A stretch of 64,000 nt of DNA from Methanocorpusculum vombati (GTDB lineage: Archaea; Halobacteriota; Methanomicrobia; Methanomicrobiales; Methanocorpusculaceae): positions 1-64,000 of the forward strand of contig NZ_JAPTGC010000010.1 in the NCBI RefSeq assembly GCF_026891935.1. Reading direction: 5' to 3'. Below, piece after piece: positions 54,950-63,783 of the stretch. Below the pieces are notes generated by a model, which saw only the letters and a program-made list of their open reading frames with translations, did no database searches and was not told the DNA's origin. Positions within the stretch are counted from its first letter, which is position 1, and each line of letters starts with the position of its first letter. A program made the translations under genes and the position numbers.

Positions 54950-56384
54950 GTACCTCATCTTCTTTGCCGTCGTTCTCATTGCAACCGAACTGCTCCGCAG
55001 AAAACTCTGGCAGCACTGTCTGCTCCTCGCCGCAAGCTACTACTTCTACTGGTGTTCCGGTTCCATCCACATTCTGCTGCTGGTCTTTGTTACCCTTGCC
55101 TCCTTCTTCTGCGGTGCAAAAATCTTTACCGCAGAAACAAACCGCCGGAAAAAATGCTGGCTTGCCCTTGGCACACTCATCCCGCTTGCAATCCTCGGCT
55201 GGTTCAAGTACATCGACTTCGGCATTGCATCAATTAACTCCCTGCTGGGCGCAGCCGGCATTACCGTCTCCGTTCCCCTTTTGCAGGTACTCCTGCCTGT
55301 TGGAATCTCCTTCTTCACCTTTCAGGCACTCAGCTACATCTTTGACATTTATCTCGGCAAACTCGAACCCGAACCGCATCTTCACAAATATGCGCTCTTC
55401 ATCGCCTTCTTCCCGGCACTCGTTGCAGGCCCGATCGTCCGGGCAAGCGAATTTCTCCCGCAGCTGCGCGAGAAAATCCATATCAGCGGCGACAACCTGA
55501 AGGTAGGGATAACTCTCATTGTCTGGGGGCTCTTCAAGAAGATGGTCATCGCCGATAACCTCGGAAGCCGGGTTGACTTTGTCTTCTCCTCGCCGGAGAC
55601 CGCAACCTCGGTATGGATCATTCTCGGCACCATTCTTTTCGGCATCCAGATCTACTGCGACTTCTCCGGTTACGCCCACATCGCGATCGGCTGCGCACGT
55701 TGTCTCGGATTTAAAATCCCGGAGAACTTCAACCTCCCCTACCTCGCCGCAAACATCCAGATCTTCTGGAGAAAATGGCACATGACCCTCTCGCGTTTCA
55801 TCCGCGACTATGTCTACATCCCGCTCGGCGGCAACCGCAAAGGACACGTGCGCACCTACGCAAATCTCCTCGCCTCCATGGTAATCTGCGGCCTCTGGCA
55901 CGGAGCCGCATGGACTTTTGTCCTCTGGGGAGGCTATCACGGCCTGCTTCTTCTTCTCCACCGCTACTTCATCGGAGAGAAAAAGATCGGAGTTACCAGT
56001 ACATTCCTCGCATCCAACACAGGACTGCTGACGAAGATACTCATCACGCAGGCACTTGTCTTCTTCGGCTGGATGATCTTCCGGGCAAACAGCCCTGGTG
56101 ATCTCCTCATCTGCATGCAGAAGATCCTCTTCTTTGACTTCCAGTTCTCCACCTTCACCAGACTTGCCGTCCTTGGCGGTGCGGGGCTGATCCTCCTTGC
56201 GTTTGTTGTCATGACAAACAAACGCCTCGCAGAATTTGCCAAAACCGCAGCAGTCTATGACTACCTCTCGTTCTGTGCACGGCTGCGGCCGTTCTACTGG
56301 ACACTCTACATCGCCGTTCTTGGCTTTGCCATCCTGCTGCTCTCACCCCCGGAAACACCGGAGTTCATCTACTTCGCATTCTGA
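54930..56384 (+). CDS. MBOAT-family O-acyltransferase (AlgI/PatA-like)
   Basis: 484 residues, about ten to eleven membrane segments. GTG start at 54930 with GGAGGTGG 7 nt upstream, inside the SGNH gene. MBOAT signatures: FFPALVAGPIVRASEFLPQL, FWRKWHMTLSRFIRDYVYIP with LGGN, and LWHGAAWTFVLWGGYHG containing the catalytic histidine (about residue 315). It moves an acyl group across the membrane to the extracytoplasmic SGNH partner. Likely substrate is a cell-surface polysaccharide or S-layer/lipid-linked glycan; not determinable here. Confidence 0.93.
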   Translation: MLFTTPEYLIFFAVVLIATELLRRKLWQHCLLLAASYYFYWCSGSIHILLLVFVTLASFFCGAKIFTAETNRRKKCWLALGTLIPLAILGWFKYIDFGIASINSLLGAAGITVSVPLLQVLLPVGISFFTFQALSYIFDIYLGKLEPEPHLHKYALFIAFFPALVAGPIVRASEFLPQLREKIHISGDNLKVGITLIVWGLFKKMVIADNLGSRVDFVFSSPETATSVWIILGTILFGIQIYCDFSGYAHIAIGCARCLGFKIPENFNLPYLAANIQIFWRKWHMTLSRFIRDYVYIPLGGNRKGHVRTYANLLASMVICGLWHGAAWTFVLWGGYHGLLLLLHRYFIGEKKIGVTSTFLASNTGLLTKILITQALVFFGWMIFRANSPGDLLICMQKILFFDFQFSTFTRLAVLGGAGLILLAFVVMTNKRLAEFAKTAAVYDYLSFCARLRPFYWTLYIAVLGFAILLLSPPETPEFIYFAF

Positions 56385-56521
56385 ATAACAGCGCAGGATC
56401 ACATTCCTGTTTTCAGTCAACACCCTTTGCACCCGAAAAACTATGTGGTTGCAAAAGAAATGAGATTCAGGTAAGAGGGGGACGAATTCATAACCATCAC
56501 TACAAACCGCCGGGGAATCCG

Positions 56522-57616
56522 ATGAACATCCTGTTTGCCGTCTGCGGCGAAGGACTCGGTCACGCATCACGCTCAACAAAACTTGCCGCATACCTTGCCC
56601 AGCACGGCCACACCTGCACATTTGCCTCCTACGGCAAAGCCCACGACTTCATCCAGAAACAGGGATTTCCCGTCCACGAAATCAGCCGCGAGGTCACGCT
56701 TGGAGGAGACGACGGCCTCTTCAGCCTCGCAAAAACCCTCTGGCTCTCCAAAACCGTCCCGGTATCCCTCCTGCACTCCTACCGCGACGCCCGCAGACTG
56801 CTCACCGAGCATCATTTCGATCTCCTTGTCGCCGACACCATGTATGCCGCAGGATACGCCGCAAAATCTCTTGGCATCCCGAACGCATTCATCACCAACC
56901 AGAATACCTTTGCCGCCGCCGCATCCCCGGACGCCGCATACTGGACCTATCTCAGCAGGATTGTACAAAAATATCTCCAGAAAGTTCCCGACATCGTCAT
57001 CGTACCCGACTTCCCCCCTCCGGATACCATAAGCGGCTACAACTTTGCAATCCCCGAAGCAGAGATCGATCATTACCGGTTTATCGGCCCGATCCTTGAC
57101 CGGGACCCCGGCACCGTCCCGCTTTCAGAGGAAACCATCTTCGCAAGCTTTGGCGGTGAACCCTTCAAACTCCCGCTGTATGCCATGCTCCGCGAAATTG
57201 CAGACGACATGCCGGACCACAGATTCGAAGTCTTCTCCACCACCCCCGGCCTGCCGGAAAACACCCAAAACTTCCGGACATTCGGCTACGTTCCCGATCT
57301 CCAGCCCTACCTTGCCAAATCCCGCGTGGCGATTCTGCACGGCGGCCTCACCTCCCTGATGGAATCCCTCTCTTTGGGAAAACCGGTCGTCATGATCATT
57401 GATCCCTATCATCCGGAACAGTGGAACAATGCGAAAAAAATCGAGGAGATGGGATCCGGCATCATGATCCTTGGCAATGCCGTCACCAAAGAAAAACTCG
57501 ACACGGCAATCGCACAAGCCCTCATACTCACCCCTCCCGACCTGCGGCAGCTGCTCTCCGCCTTGGACGGACGGGAAACCGTCCGCGGGATTCTGGAAAG
57601 TCTGCACTCATCATGA
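56522..57616 (+). CDS. UDP-glycosyltransferase-like protein (MJ1255 family)
   Basis: 364 residues, two Rossmann domains of the GT-B fold. N-terminal MNILFAVCGEGLGHASRSTK is the acceptor-side glycine loop. The C-terminal nucleotide-sugar site is VAILHGGLTSLMESLSLGKP (about 277-296) followed by IDPYHPEQWNNAKKIEEMGS. Resembles MurG-like and MJ1255-family transferases. It probably adds a sugar to a lipid or glycan and may belong functionally to the surface glycan pathway of the MBOAT/SGNH pair, which ends 137 nt upstream. Acceptor and donor unknown. Confidence 0.85.
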   Translation: MNILFAVCGEGLGHASRSTKLAAYLAQHGHTCTFASYGKAHDFIQKQGFPVHEISREVTLGGDDGLFSLAKTLWLSKTVPVSLLHSYRDARRLLTEHHFDLLVADTMYAAGYAAKSLGIPNAFITNQNTFAAAASPDAAYWTYLSRIVQKYLQKVPDIVIVPDFPPPDTISGYNFAIPEAEIDHYRFIGPILDRDPGTVPLSEETIFASFGGEPFKLPLYAMLREIADDMPDHRFEVFSTTPGLPENTQNFRTFGYVPDLQPYLAKSRVAILHGGLTSLMESLSLGKPVVMIIDPYHPEQWNNAKKIEEMGSGIMILGNAVTKEKLDTAIAQALILTPPDLRQLLSALDGRETVRGILESLHSS

Positions 57617-57827
57617 GTTCAGAGTTCAGAACTCATTCCAATTTGAAATAAAAGCAGTCAGGTCTGTTTTTTCATTTCGGACAGAACGTATCTATTTATA
57701 TACCTAACACCATATCTATACCACAAGAGAAAAAAATTCGATCTCCCCCTGTCGGGGAAGAGAGAAGGGAAAAAATCTCCGTCACCTCATTTTCAAAAAA
57801 ATGAAATGAACTCTGAACTCTGAGTTC
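57615..57827. repeat. 213-bp block with 23-bp terminal inverted repeats
   Basis: Left end 57615-57637 (GAGTTCAGAGTTCAGAACTC then ATT) and right end 57805-57827 read in reverse (GAACTCAGAGTTCAGAGTTC then ATT) agree at 19 of 23 positions, with 14 bp (57615-57628) exactly repeated. It lies between convergent genes and starts at the stop codon of the glycosyltransferase gene. The interior is AT-rich with TTTATATACC and a hairpin CCCCCTGTCGGGG. Either a small inverted-repeat element or an extended bidirectional terminator. Confidence 0.65.
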
Positions 57828-57836
57828 ACGAACCAC

Positions 57837-59234
57837 TCACTTCGTGTGCCGTCCGTCCCAGTACTCCTCCGGTTCCTCCCGGCACAGACGCTGTTCATGG
57901 AAGATCGTCTGTTTGCCGATCAACATATACGCAACAGCCACCGCCCCCATTGCCGGAACAAACAGCGAAAAGTCCCCGGTCATCTCAAGAACCATAATCA
58001 TAATCGCAATCGGAGCATGGGCAATCCCGCCGAACAGAGCAAGCATCCCGATGATCACAAATGCCGGCACACTCGCAAGCGGCACAAGTTCCGGCAGAAT
58101 CAGATGCAGAAACATCCCGAACGCCCCGCCCGCAAACCCGCCGACCGCAAGCCCGGGTGCAAACACCCCGCCGCTGCTGCCCGACCCGATCGTAAGGGAG
58201 GTGGTCACGGTTTTTACAATCGGCAGAAGAATCAGAACCGACAGCGGCAGCATATTGTACATCGCCATCTGCACAAACCCGTATCCGCTGCCAAGACTGG
58301 CCAGTCCCACCATCATCATCTCCGGCGAAAGATACGATAGAGCAATGATCAGAACACCGATCAGGAATGCACCCAGAACCGGCTTTGCATATTTTGGAAT
58401 GTGATACCGAACGGCGACCCGGTCGAAGACCGCCTTTGTTCCGTAAAATGTTTTCACATAAAATATGCCGACCCCTGCGGCAAGGACGCCGAGGAGAAGA
58501 AAGAGCGGAATCTGTGCGACCGACCAGACGAGCGAAGCCGCACCGAAGATCGGCGCGTACCCTTCAAAGAACCCAAAAATGGAATAACCGATGATGGATG
58601 CAAGGAAGGACGGCATAACCACGTCCGCCTCAAAGTCTCGCAGATACAAAATCTCGGCGGCGAGAATTGCGCCGCCGAGCGGAGCTTTGAAGATCGTACC
58701 GATACCCGCACCGATACCGGTTGCAATCGCTATTTTTCGTTCGCGCGGCGAGAGGTGCAGCACGTCTGCAATAAACGCCCCGAACCCTGCGGCTATCTGG
58801 GCGGTCGGCCCTTCCCGCCCCGCAGACCCTCCGGTTGAGATCGTAATGATGGAAGCAACTGCCTTGACGATCGGAACCCGCCAGCGGATTTTTCCGTCGC
58901 CGTGATACGCCCGAATCGCCGCGTCGGTTCCGTGGCCCTCGGCTTCCGGGGCGAAGAAGTACACGATGAGGCCGGAGAGGAGAGCGCCTCCGCAGAGGAT
59001 AGGAAGAATCAGCCAGACAACTGGCGGGGCTGTCCATCCGGCAATCTCTGCCGCAGTCTGACCTTCGAGGGGAAGGTCTGCACCGAAGAGAATCTCCATG
59101 ACAAATGCTGTGCTGTACTCAAGACCTTTGAAGAAGAGATACGCCCCAAATCCTGAGATGACACCGACCGTCACCCCAATCAGAATCAGTTTTCTAAAGG
59201 AACTCTCACACTTCTTTTCGCTCACACATTCCAT
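57837..59234 (-). CDS. ClC-family chloride channel/antiporter
   Basis: 465 residues with the double-inverted ClC fold. Signatures: GGSAGREGPTAQIAAGFGAF (GREGP, about 131-150), GIGTIFKAPLGGAILAAEIL (about 174-193) and GSGSSGGVFAPGLAVGGFAG (GxFxP, about 352-371). The first selectivity loop reads GGSAG rather than the usual GSGIP. The tail lacks CBS domains. Moves chloride or another anion, possibly fluoride or bicarbonate, across the membrane; whether it is a channel or a proton antiporter is not decided. Monocistronic. Confidence 0.93.
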   Translation of the reverse strand: MECVSEKKCESSFRKLILIGVTVGVISGFGAYLFFKGLEYSTAFVMEILFGADLPLEGQTAAEIAGWTAPPVVWLILPILCGGALLSGLIVYFFAPEAEGHGTDAAIRAYHGDGKIRWRVPIVKAVASIITISTGGSAGREGPTAQIAAGFGAFIADVLHLSPRERKIAIATGIGAGIGTIFKAPLGGAILAAEILYLRDFEADVVMPSFLASIIGYSIFGFFEGYAPIFGAASLVWSVAQIPLFLLLGVLAAGVGIFYVKTFYGTKAVFDRVAVRYHIPKYAKPVLGAFLIGVLIIALSYLSPEMMMVGLASLGSGYGFVQMAMYNMLPLSVLILLPIVKTVTTSLTIGSGSSGGVFAPGLAVGGFAGGAFGMFLHLILPELVPLASVPAFVIIGMLALFGGIAHAPIAIMIMVLEMTGDFSLFVPAMGAVAVAYMLIGKQTIFHEQRLCREEPEEYWDGRHTK

Positions 59235-59294
59235 CCCCGCATGTAATCTGATACTTTCTCCTGCGGTTATAAAAAAGGAGAGGACTTGAACTGT

Positions 59295-60911
59295 TCACGC
59301 AGAACTGTTTTTGAGTACCTCTTCGTCGAGCATGTCGAGTTTTGCGGCGACCTGAACCATATCGATAGGAACGGCCACCATGTTGAGGGCAGTGCTGAGG
59401 AAGTCAAGCAGAATCTCCAGCACCACGGCAATTCCGAGAGCTTCGACCGGGATGCCGAGCTGGAGGAAGAGGATGGAGTAACAGGCGATTCCTCCGCCGG
59501 GAACGGGCGGGACGGCGAGTGCCAGAAGTCCTGAGGTGAGGATTGCCATAAAAATCCACGAGAGCGTGATGGGAACTGCATAGTAGTCTGCCATGAAGAG
59601 ACAGACGCAGAAAAATATTGCCGCGTGGCCCGGACGGGAGAATGCGGTGCCGAGCGGCACCCCGAAGTTGACGAGCCGGGAGGAGATACCGAATTTTTTG
59701 CCGCAGGTTTCCATGTTGGTCGAAAACGTTGCGGCGGAGGATGCGGTGGTAAGGGCGATGAGGAACGACGGCAGAAGTTTTTTGGCAAGGACAACCGGCG
59801 AGATTCTTCTTCCCAGAACAACGCCCCCTCCCATGAGGAGGAGATTGACGATGACACAGAGTACAATGACGGCGAAGAGTTTCCAGAGGTCGCCGAGGTT
59901 TTCGATGTCGGTGAGCATGAGATGCAGAATGCTGATGAAGATGATGATCGGCAGAAGGGAGGTGATCCACTCCATGACCAGCTGAATGAGGGTGTTTGCC
60001 TGGCCGACGAACTGCACAATGGCGGGGATCTTTTTGTTGAGAATGAGCATTGCAAGACCGAAGACGACGGCAAGAAAGATGATCTGGAGGGTGTTTCCTT
60101 CGGCAAAGGGGGTGACGATGTTTGCGGGGATGATGGAGAGGAGCATGGCAAAGATTGCCTGGAACTCTCCGGCGCTCTGCGACCCGCCGGAGATTGCTAC
60201 GGGGAAGAAGAAGAGGCATACAACCGTACAGACGACGAGGGTGAAGTAGATGCGCCCGAAGTATCTGCCGATGACTTTGTTGCCGATGTTGCCCAAGGTT
60301 GCCGTGTCGCCGATACTGTAGATACCCCACAGAAGCGAGAGGAACATCATGGGGAGTGCGATTGCGATGAGGACGCCGATAAAGGTATCAAAGAGCGGGG
60401 TGACCACTCCCGTGCCGATAGCGTGGGAGATGTCTGCCGGAAGCATGCGGCAGCCGAGTCCGGCAAGGAGTCCGGCAATGACGGAGCAGACAAGATAGAT
60501 GAGAGGGTTGATCTTTTTCCGCTTCGGCATGAGGGCGATCTGGTTTTCGCCGTTGACGTAGTGGTAGGACGGAACAAGACCGATGTTTGCAAGGAGCGTC
60601 TGCACGGAGTTTCCGCCGGTTAAGACGCAGTCCTCTTCACCGCCGAAGGGGTTGACTTTGGGGCCGGGAACGGCCATGGTGATGTACTGGCGGCCCAGCC
60701 GTCGTCCGCTGCGGAAGGTGCATTCGCTTCCTTCGCCGAGGACAGCGAGCCATTTGAGGAGAACTTTCTCGACGGCTATCTGTAAGTTCTTGGCGTCGTC
60801 AGCACCGATCTGTCCTTCTTTGAGGGTCTTTGCGGTGAGCGAGCTTATCTCGGTGACCGCGGTTTCCGAAAGACGGTAGGTGAGGGTTTTTGGGGCAATG
60901 TCGAGCTGCAT
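59295..60911 (-). CDS. Dicarboxylate/amino-acid:cation symporter fused to an N-terminal kinase-like ATPase domain
   Basis: 538 residues. Residues 1-130 are soluble: SETAVTEISSLTAKTLKEGQ, NLQIAVEKVLLKWLAVLGEG and SGRRLGRQYITMAVPG resemble an RsbW/GHKL-type histidine-kinase ATPase core (helix with conserved E in place of the N-box). From about 133 the protein is a DAACS (GltP/DctA-like) transporter of eight helices, with TTASSAATFSTNMETCGKKF (serine-rich hairpin, about 385-404) and VPPVPGGGIACYSILFLQLG. It imports an acidic amino acid or dicarboxylate; the N-terminal domain could gate it by nucleotide. A palindromic operator lies 78 nt before the start. Confidence 0.82.
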   Translation of the reverse strand: MQLDIAPKTLTYRLSETAVTEISSLTAKTLKEGQIGADDAKNLQIAVEKVLLKWLAVLGEGSECTFRSGRRLGRQYITMAVPGPKVNPFGGEEDCVLTGGNSVQTLLANIGLVPSYHYVNGENQIALMPKRKKINPLIYLVCSVIAGLLAGLGCRMLPADISHAIGTGVVTPLFDTFIGVLIAIALPMMFLSLLWGIYSIGDTATLGNIGNKVIGRYFGRIYFTLVVCTVVCLFFFPVAISGGSQSAGEFQAIFAMLLSIIPANIVTPFAEGNTLQIIFLAVVFGLAMLILNKKIPAIVQFVGQANTLIQLVMEWITSLLPIIIFISILHLMLTDIENLGDLWKLFAVIVLCVIVNLLLMGGGVVLGRRISPVVLAKKLLPSFLIALTTASSAATFSTNMETCGKKFGISSRLVNFGVPLGTAFSRPGHAAIFFCVCLFMADYYAVPITLSWIFMAILTSGLLALAVPPVPGGGIACYSILFLQLGIPVEALGIAVVLEILLDFLSTALNMVAVPIDMVQVAAKLDMLDEEVLKNSSA

Positions 60912-60988
60912 GGATACTGAGGTTGTGTGAGTAAGAATGTTCTGTGCTGGTATTTATTGGATGCGGGTTTGGGGAATCTGCAGGTACA

Positions 60989-61013
60989 TTACTAATTTGA
61001 CACAAGTTAGTAA
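60989..61013. promoter_or_regulatory. 25-bp palindromic operator, symporter promoter
   Basis: Half-sites TTACTAATTT (60989-60998) and AAGTTAGTAA (61004-61013) around GACAC. Same half-site pattern as at 62337-62360 before fic. It lies between the stop of fic and the start of the symporter, both on the minus strand. Confidence 0.6.
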
Positions 61014-61034
61014 TTCTAAAGTAATTGCAAATGA

Positions 61035-62321
61035 TTACTCTCTGGCGAATGGGTGTTCTGTATTCACTCTGTAATACTGAGCTTTTCCCCGTTTTTTCAT
61101 CCGCACATATCCCCGTGCATCCAGATGCATCAGATCAGTTCTTGCAGTCTGATAGGCAACGGAAAATCTGTCTGCAATTTCCCGGATCCCGAACTCCTCA
61201 TCCTTATACTTCAGCATATACCGAAGGATCTGTCCCTGCCGCTTTGTCAGATCCGGTAAAGCATCAATCAGACGATCTGCTTTACTTATCCTCTCTCTCT
61301 CATTGTGCAGATGCTCAGTGAGTTTTTCCCGTGCCTTTTGGATGCAGTGGATAGTATATCTGATAAAGTAGGTAAGATCCATTGCATCCTCTTCCGTTGC
61401 AGTGTAAGCGTTCCGGTACTGTGCCGGAGCCTGGGTGATAATTTTTGAGATCGGAATGTACTCAAACAGCCGGTAGCCCCGGGAAAGCACATACCAGTAA
61501 AACAGCGTCCTCGCGGTTCTACCGTTCCCATCGTAAAACGGATGGATGTACCCAATGAGGAAATGCAGTGCAATCCCGACAATGATCGGGTGAACAAATG
61601 AATCAGCAGTACTGTTTTCCCGATCTCGGTTCGCCAGATCGCAGACAGCCTGAATGAGGGCGGGAAGCTCCGCTGCCTTCGGAGGATAGTGAACAACTTT
61701 TCCCGACCGTCCTTCCACAACCGCAACATCGTCGGTTGTCCGAAACGTTCCTGACTGATGCTCATCCTTCAGGGTCTCGGTTGTTACAATCCGCTGAAGT
61801 TCACAGAGAAACTCAGGAGTAAGCAAAATATCTTTTTTGTCCCGGATAAACTGCATTGCGTGATGATTGTTTACAATCATCTGTTCGTCCTTTGTTTTGG
61901 GAGGAATATTTTTCCGCAGCATATTTTTGGCGACCAGTTCCGTAGTTACTGCGCCTTCCAGTCTGCTGGAATAAATTGCTTCATCGGAGAATGCCTCAAT
62001 GATGTACTCAGACATTGTGTCGAGTGTTTTTTTTCCCAGATCCAAAATCCTGGAAAGATCCTGATCACACAGATACAGTTCTCTTGCAATTTCTCCGGTC
62101 AGTACATAGCGTATCTCAATTGGATCAAAGGGCAGCCGCTGTGATGCGAGATGGCGTGCAAGTTTCATCATCTGCCATATCCGGTCTGCAGCATCCGGTT
62201 TTACGCGGTAGCGAAGCTCTTCGTATGTATAATAATTCCCATACTCATTGATACGCTGTATCTCTTTTGCAAGTTCCTGCATATCCGCATCAGGGGGGGA
62301 TGAGGAAGTATCTGTTTTCAT
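61035..62321 (-). CDS. Fic family protein with C-terminal winged helix
   Basis: 428 residues from the ATG at 62321 (the frame also allows a TTG at 62336). Inhibitory helix motif AIYSSRLEGAVT near residue 115. The Fic core HPFYDGNGRTARTLFYWY (HPFxxGNGR, about 256-273) has the catalytic histidine intact, so AMP transfer to a target hydroxyl is expected. The C-terminal winged helix (about 355-425: EFGIREIADRFSVAYQTART) should bind DNA, as in many regulator-type Fic proteins. An operator palindrome sits between TATA box and ATG and also in front of the next gene, so autoregulation is likely. Confidence 0.93.
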   Translation of the reverse strand: MKTDTSSSPPDADMQELAKEIQRINEYGNYYTYEELRYRVKPDAADRIWQMMKLARHLASQRLPFDPIEIRYVLTGEIARELYLCDQDLSRILDLGKKTLDTMSEYIIEAFSDEAIYSSRLEGAVTTELVAKNMLRKNIPPKTKDEQMIVNNHHAMQFIRDKKDILLTPEFLCELQRIVTTETLKDEHQSGTFRTTDDVAVVEGRSGKVVHYPPKAAELPALIQAVCDLANRDRENSTADSFVHPIIVGIALHFLIGYIHPFYDGNGRTARTLFYWYVLSRGYRLFEYIPISKIITQAPAQYRNAYTATEEDAMDLTYFIRYTIHCIQKAREKLTEHLHNERERISKADRLIDALPDLTKRQGQILRYMLKYKDEEFGIREIADRFSVAYQTARTDLMHLDARGYVRMKKRGKAQYYRVNTEHPFARE

Positions 62322-62336
62322 AGTAGTATTTTTCAA

Positions 62337-62360
62337 TTACTAACTTATTGAAATTAGTAG
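62337..62360. promoter_or_regulatory. 24-bp palindromic operator, fic promoter
   Basis: TTACTAACTT (62337-62346) and AAATTAGTAG (62351-62360) around ATTG. It is placed between the minus-strand TATA-like CATATTTATG (about 62363-62372) and the fic ATG at 62321, where it would overlap the transcription start and block RNA polymerase. Confidence 0.6.
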
Positions 62361-62430
62361 TTCATAAATATGCTCTTCCAAAAAGAGATCACCCTAATAT
62401 CCCCTGCCGCCCTATTATACCAGTACAACA

Positions 62431-63198
62431 ATGCCGGATCACCACACCCTCCCGGAAATCCTTGAGCAGGTCAGATGCGGCACGCTCGACCCTGCCGCCG
62501 CCGGGCAGCTGATCAGCAGTCTTCCCGTCGACGAAGTTGCCAACCTCGACCTCAATCGTGCAGACCGCTGCGGTATCCCGGAGGTTGTCTTAGCCGAAGG
62601 AAAAGACACCGACGCGCTGGTAAAAATCATGCACAGCTACGTCCGGGCTGCAGGCCGTGTTCTCGCAAGCCGCATCAGCCCCGAACAGGTACAGGCCGTT
62701 CTCGCGCATCTCCCGGACGGCATCATCGCCGACTACCGCGAGATCTGCCGCATCCTCATCCTCTCGGACGGCACCGTTCCGGCCCCCTCGGGCGGAACGG
62801 TTGCAATCGTAACTGCCGGAACCTCCGACATCCGTGTTGCCGAGGAAGCCCGCGCCATCGCCGAAGAGATGGGGGCATCTGTCCTGACAGCCTACGACGT
62901 AGGCGTTGCCGGAATCCACCGACTGTTTCCGGCGCTCGAAAAACTCCGGGACGCAGACATCTACGTCGTCTGTGCGGGCCGCGAAGGAACCCTCCCCTCC
63001 GTCGTCGCGGGCCTCGTCAACAAACCGGTCATCGGCGTCCCCGTCAGTACCGGCTACGGCTACATGGGTCACGGCGAAGCTGCCCTCGCCTCCATGCTTC
63101 AGTCCTGCGCCGCAATAACGGTCGTCAACATCGACGCAGGATTCACCGCAGGAGCAGTCGCCGCCCGTACCGCAGCACTCATCGGAGGAACCAAATGA
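62431..63198 (+). CDS. larB: Nickel-pincer cofactor biosynthesis protein LarB
   Basis: 255 residues. LarB carboxylates the pyridinium ring of nicotinic acid adenine dinucleotide and releases AMP, the first step to the nickel-pincer nucleotide of lactate racemase-type enzymes. Family features: [20 protein letters not shown] near residue 60, and the PurE-like core [20 protein letters not shown] (about 120-139), [20 protein letters not shown] and [16 protein letters not shown]. Full length. It overlaps nadM, whose product makes the substrate NaAD. larC, larE and larA are not in the window. Confidence 0.95.
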   Translation: MPDHHTLPEILEQVRCGTLDPAAAGQLISSLPVDEVANLDLNRADRCGIPEVVLAEGKDTDALVKIMHSYVRAAGRVLASRISPEQVQAVLAHLPDGIIADYREICRILILSDGTVPAPSGGTVAIVTAGTSDIRVAEEARAIAEEMGASVLTAYDVGVAGIHRLFPALEKLRDADIYVVCAGREGTLPSVVAGLVNKPVIGVPVSTGYGYMGHGEAALASMLQSCAAITVVNIDAGFTAGAVAARTAALIGGTK

Positions 63199-63701
63199 AA
63201 CGCGGACTCTACGTCGGAAGATTTCAGCCGTATCACAACGGTCACAAATCCGTCATCGAACGTATCGCCGACGAAGTCGATGAACTCATCATCGGTATCG
63301 GCAGCGCCGAGATCAGCCACGACCTCCGCCACCCGTTCACCGCAGGGGAACGGGTACTCATGATCAGCCGTGCCCTCAAAGACATCAACATCCCCGTCTA
63401 TATTATTCCCTTGGAGGATGTCAAGCGAAACGCCCTCTGGGTCGCCCACGTCAAATCCATGACCCCGCCGTTTGACATCGTCTACACCGGAAACCCGCTC
63501 GTCATCGAACTCTTCCGCGAAGCAGGTATCCGGGTCACCTCGCCCCCCATGTACCGGCGGGAAACCCTATCCGGCACCGCCATCCGTGCCCGCATGATTG
63601 CAGGTGACGCATGGGAAGAATGCGTCCCCTCAGAAGTTGCAGACGTCATCCGGGAAATTCACGGCATCGACCGCATCCAGCAGATCGCAAAAACCGATTA
63701 A
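63195..63701 (+). CDS. nadM: Nicotinamide-nucleotide adenylyltransferase, archaeal type
   Basis: 168 residues. Transfers AMP from ATP to NMN or NaMN, giving NAD or NaAD. Nucleotidyltransferase motif [20 protein letters not shown] with HxGH-type HNGH (about 14-17) and the C-terminal [19 protein letters not shown] with the second ATP loop (SGTAIR). Full length. Start overlaps the larB stop by 4 nt (ATGA), so the two are translationally coupled. Confidence 0.96.
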   Translation: MKRGLYVGRFQPYHNGHKSVIERIADEVDELIIGIGSAEISHDLRHPFTAGERVLMISRALKDINIPVYIIPLEDVKRNALWVAHVKSMTPPFDIVYTGNPLVIELFREAGIRVTSPPMYRRETLSGTAIRARMIAGDAWEECVPSEVADVIREIHGIDRIQQIAKTD

Positions 63702-63783
63702 CTTTTTTTGAACGAACCGCGACGGAAAGCTATATGTAGATACAGACAGCACTACATCTGAAAATTGTGACGGACCTCCCCGT

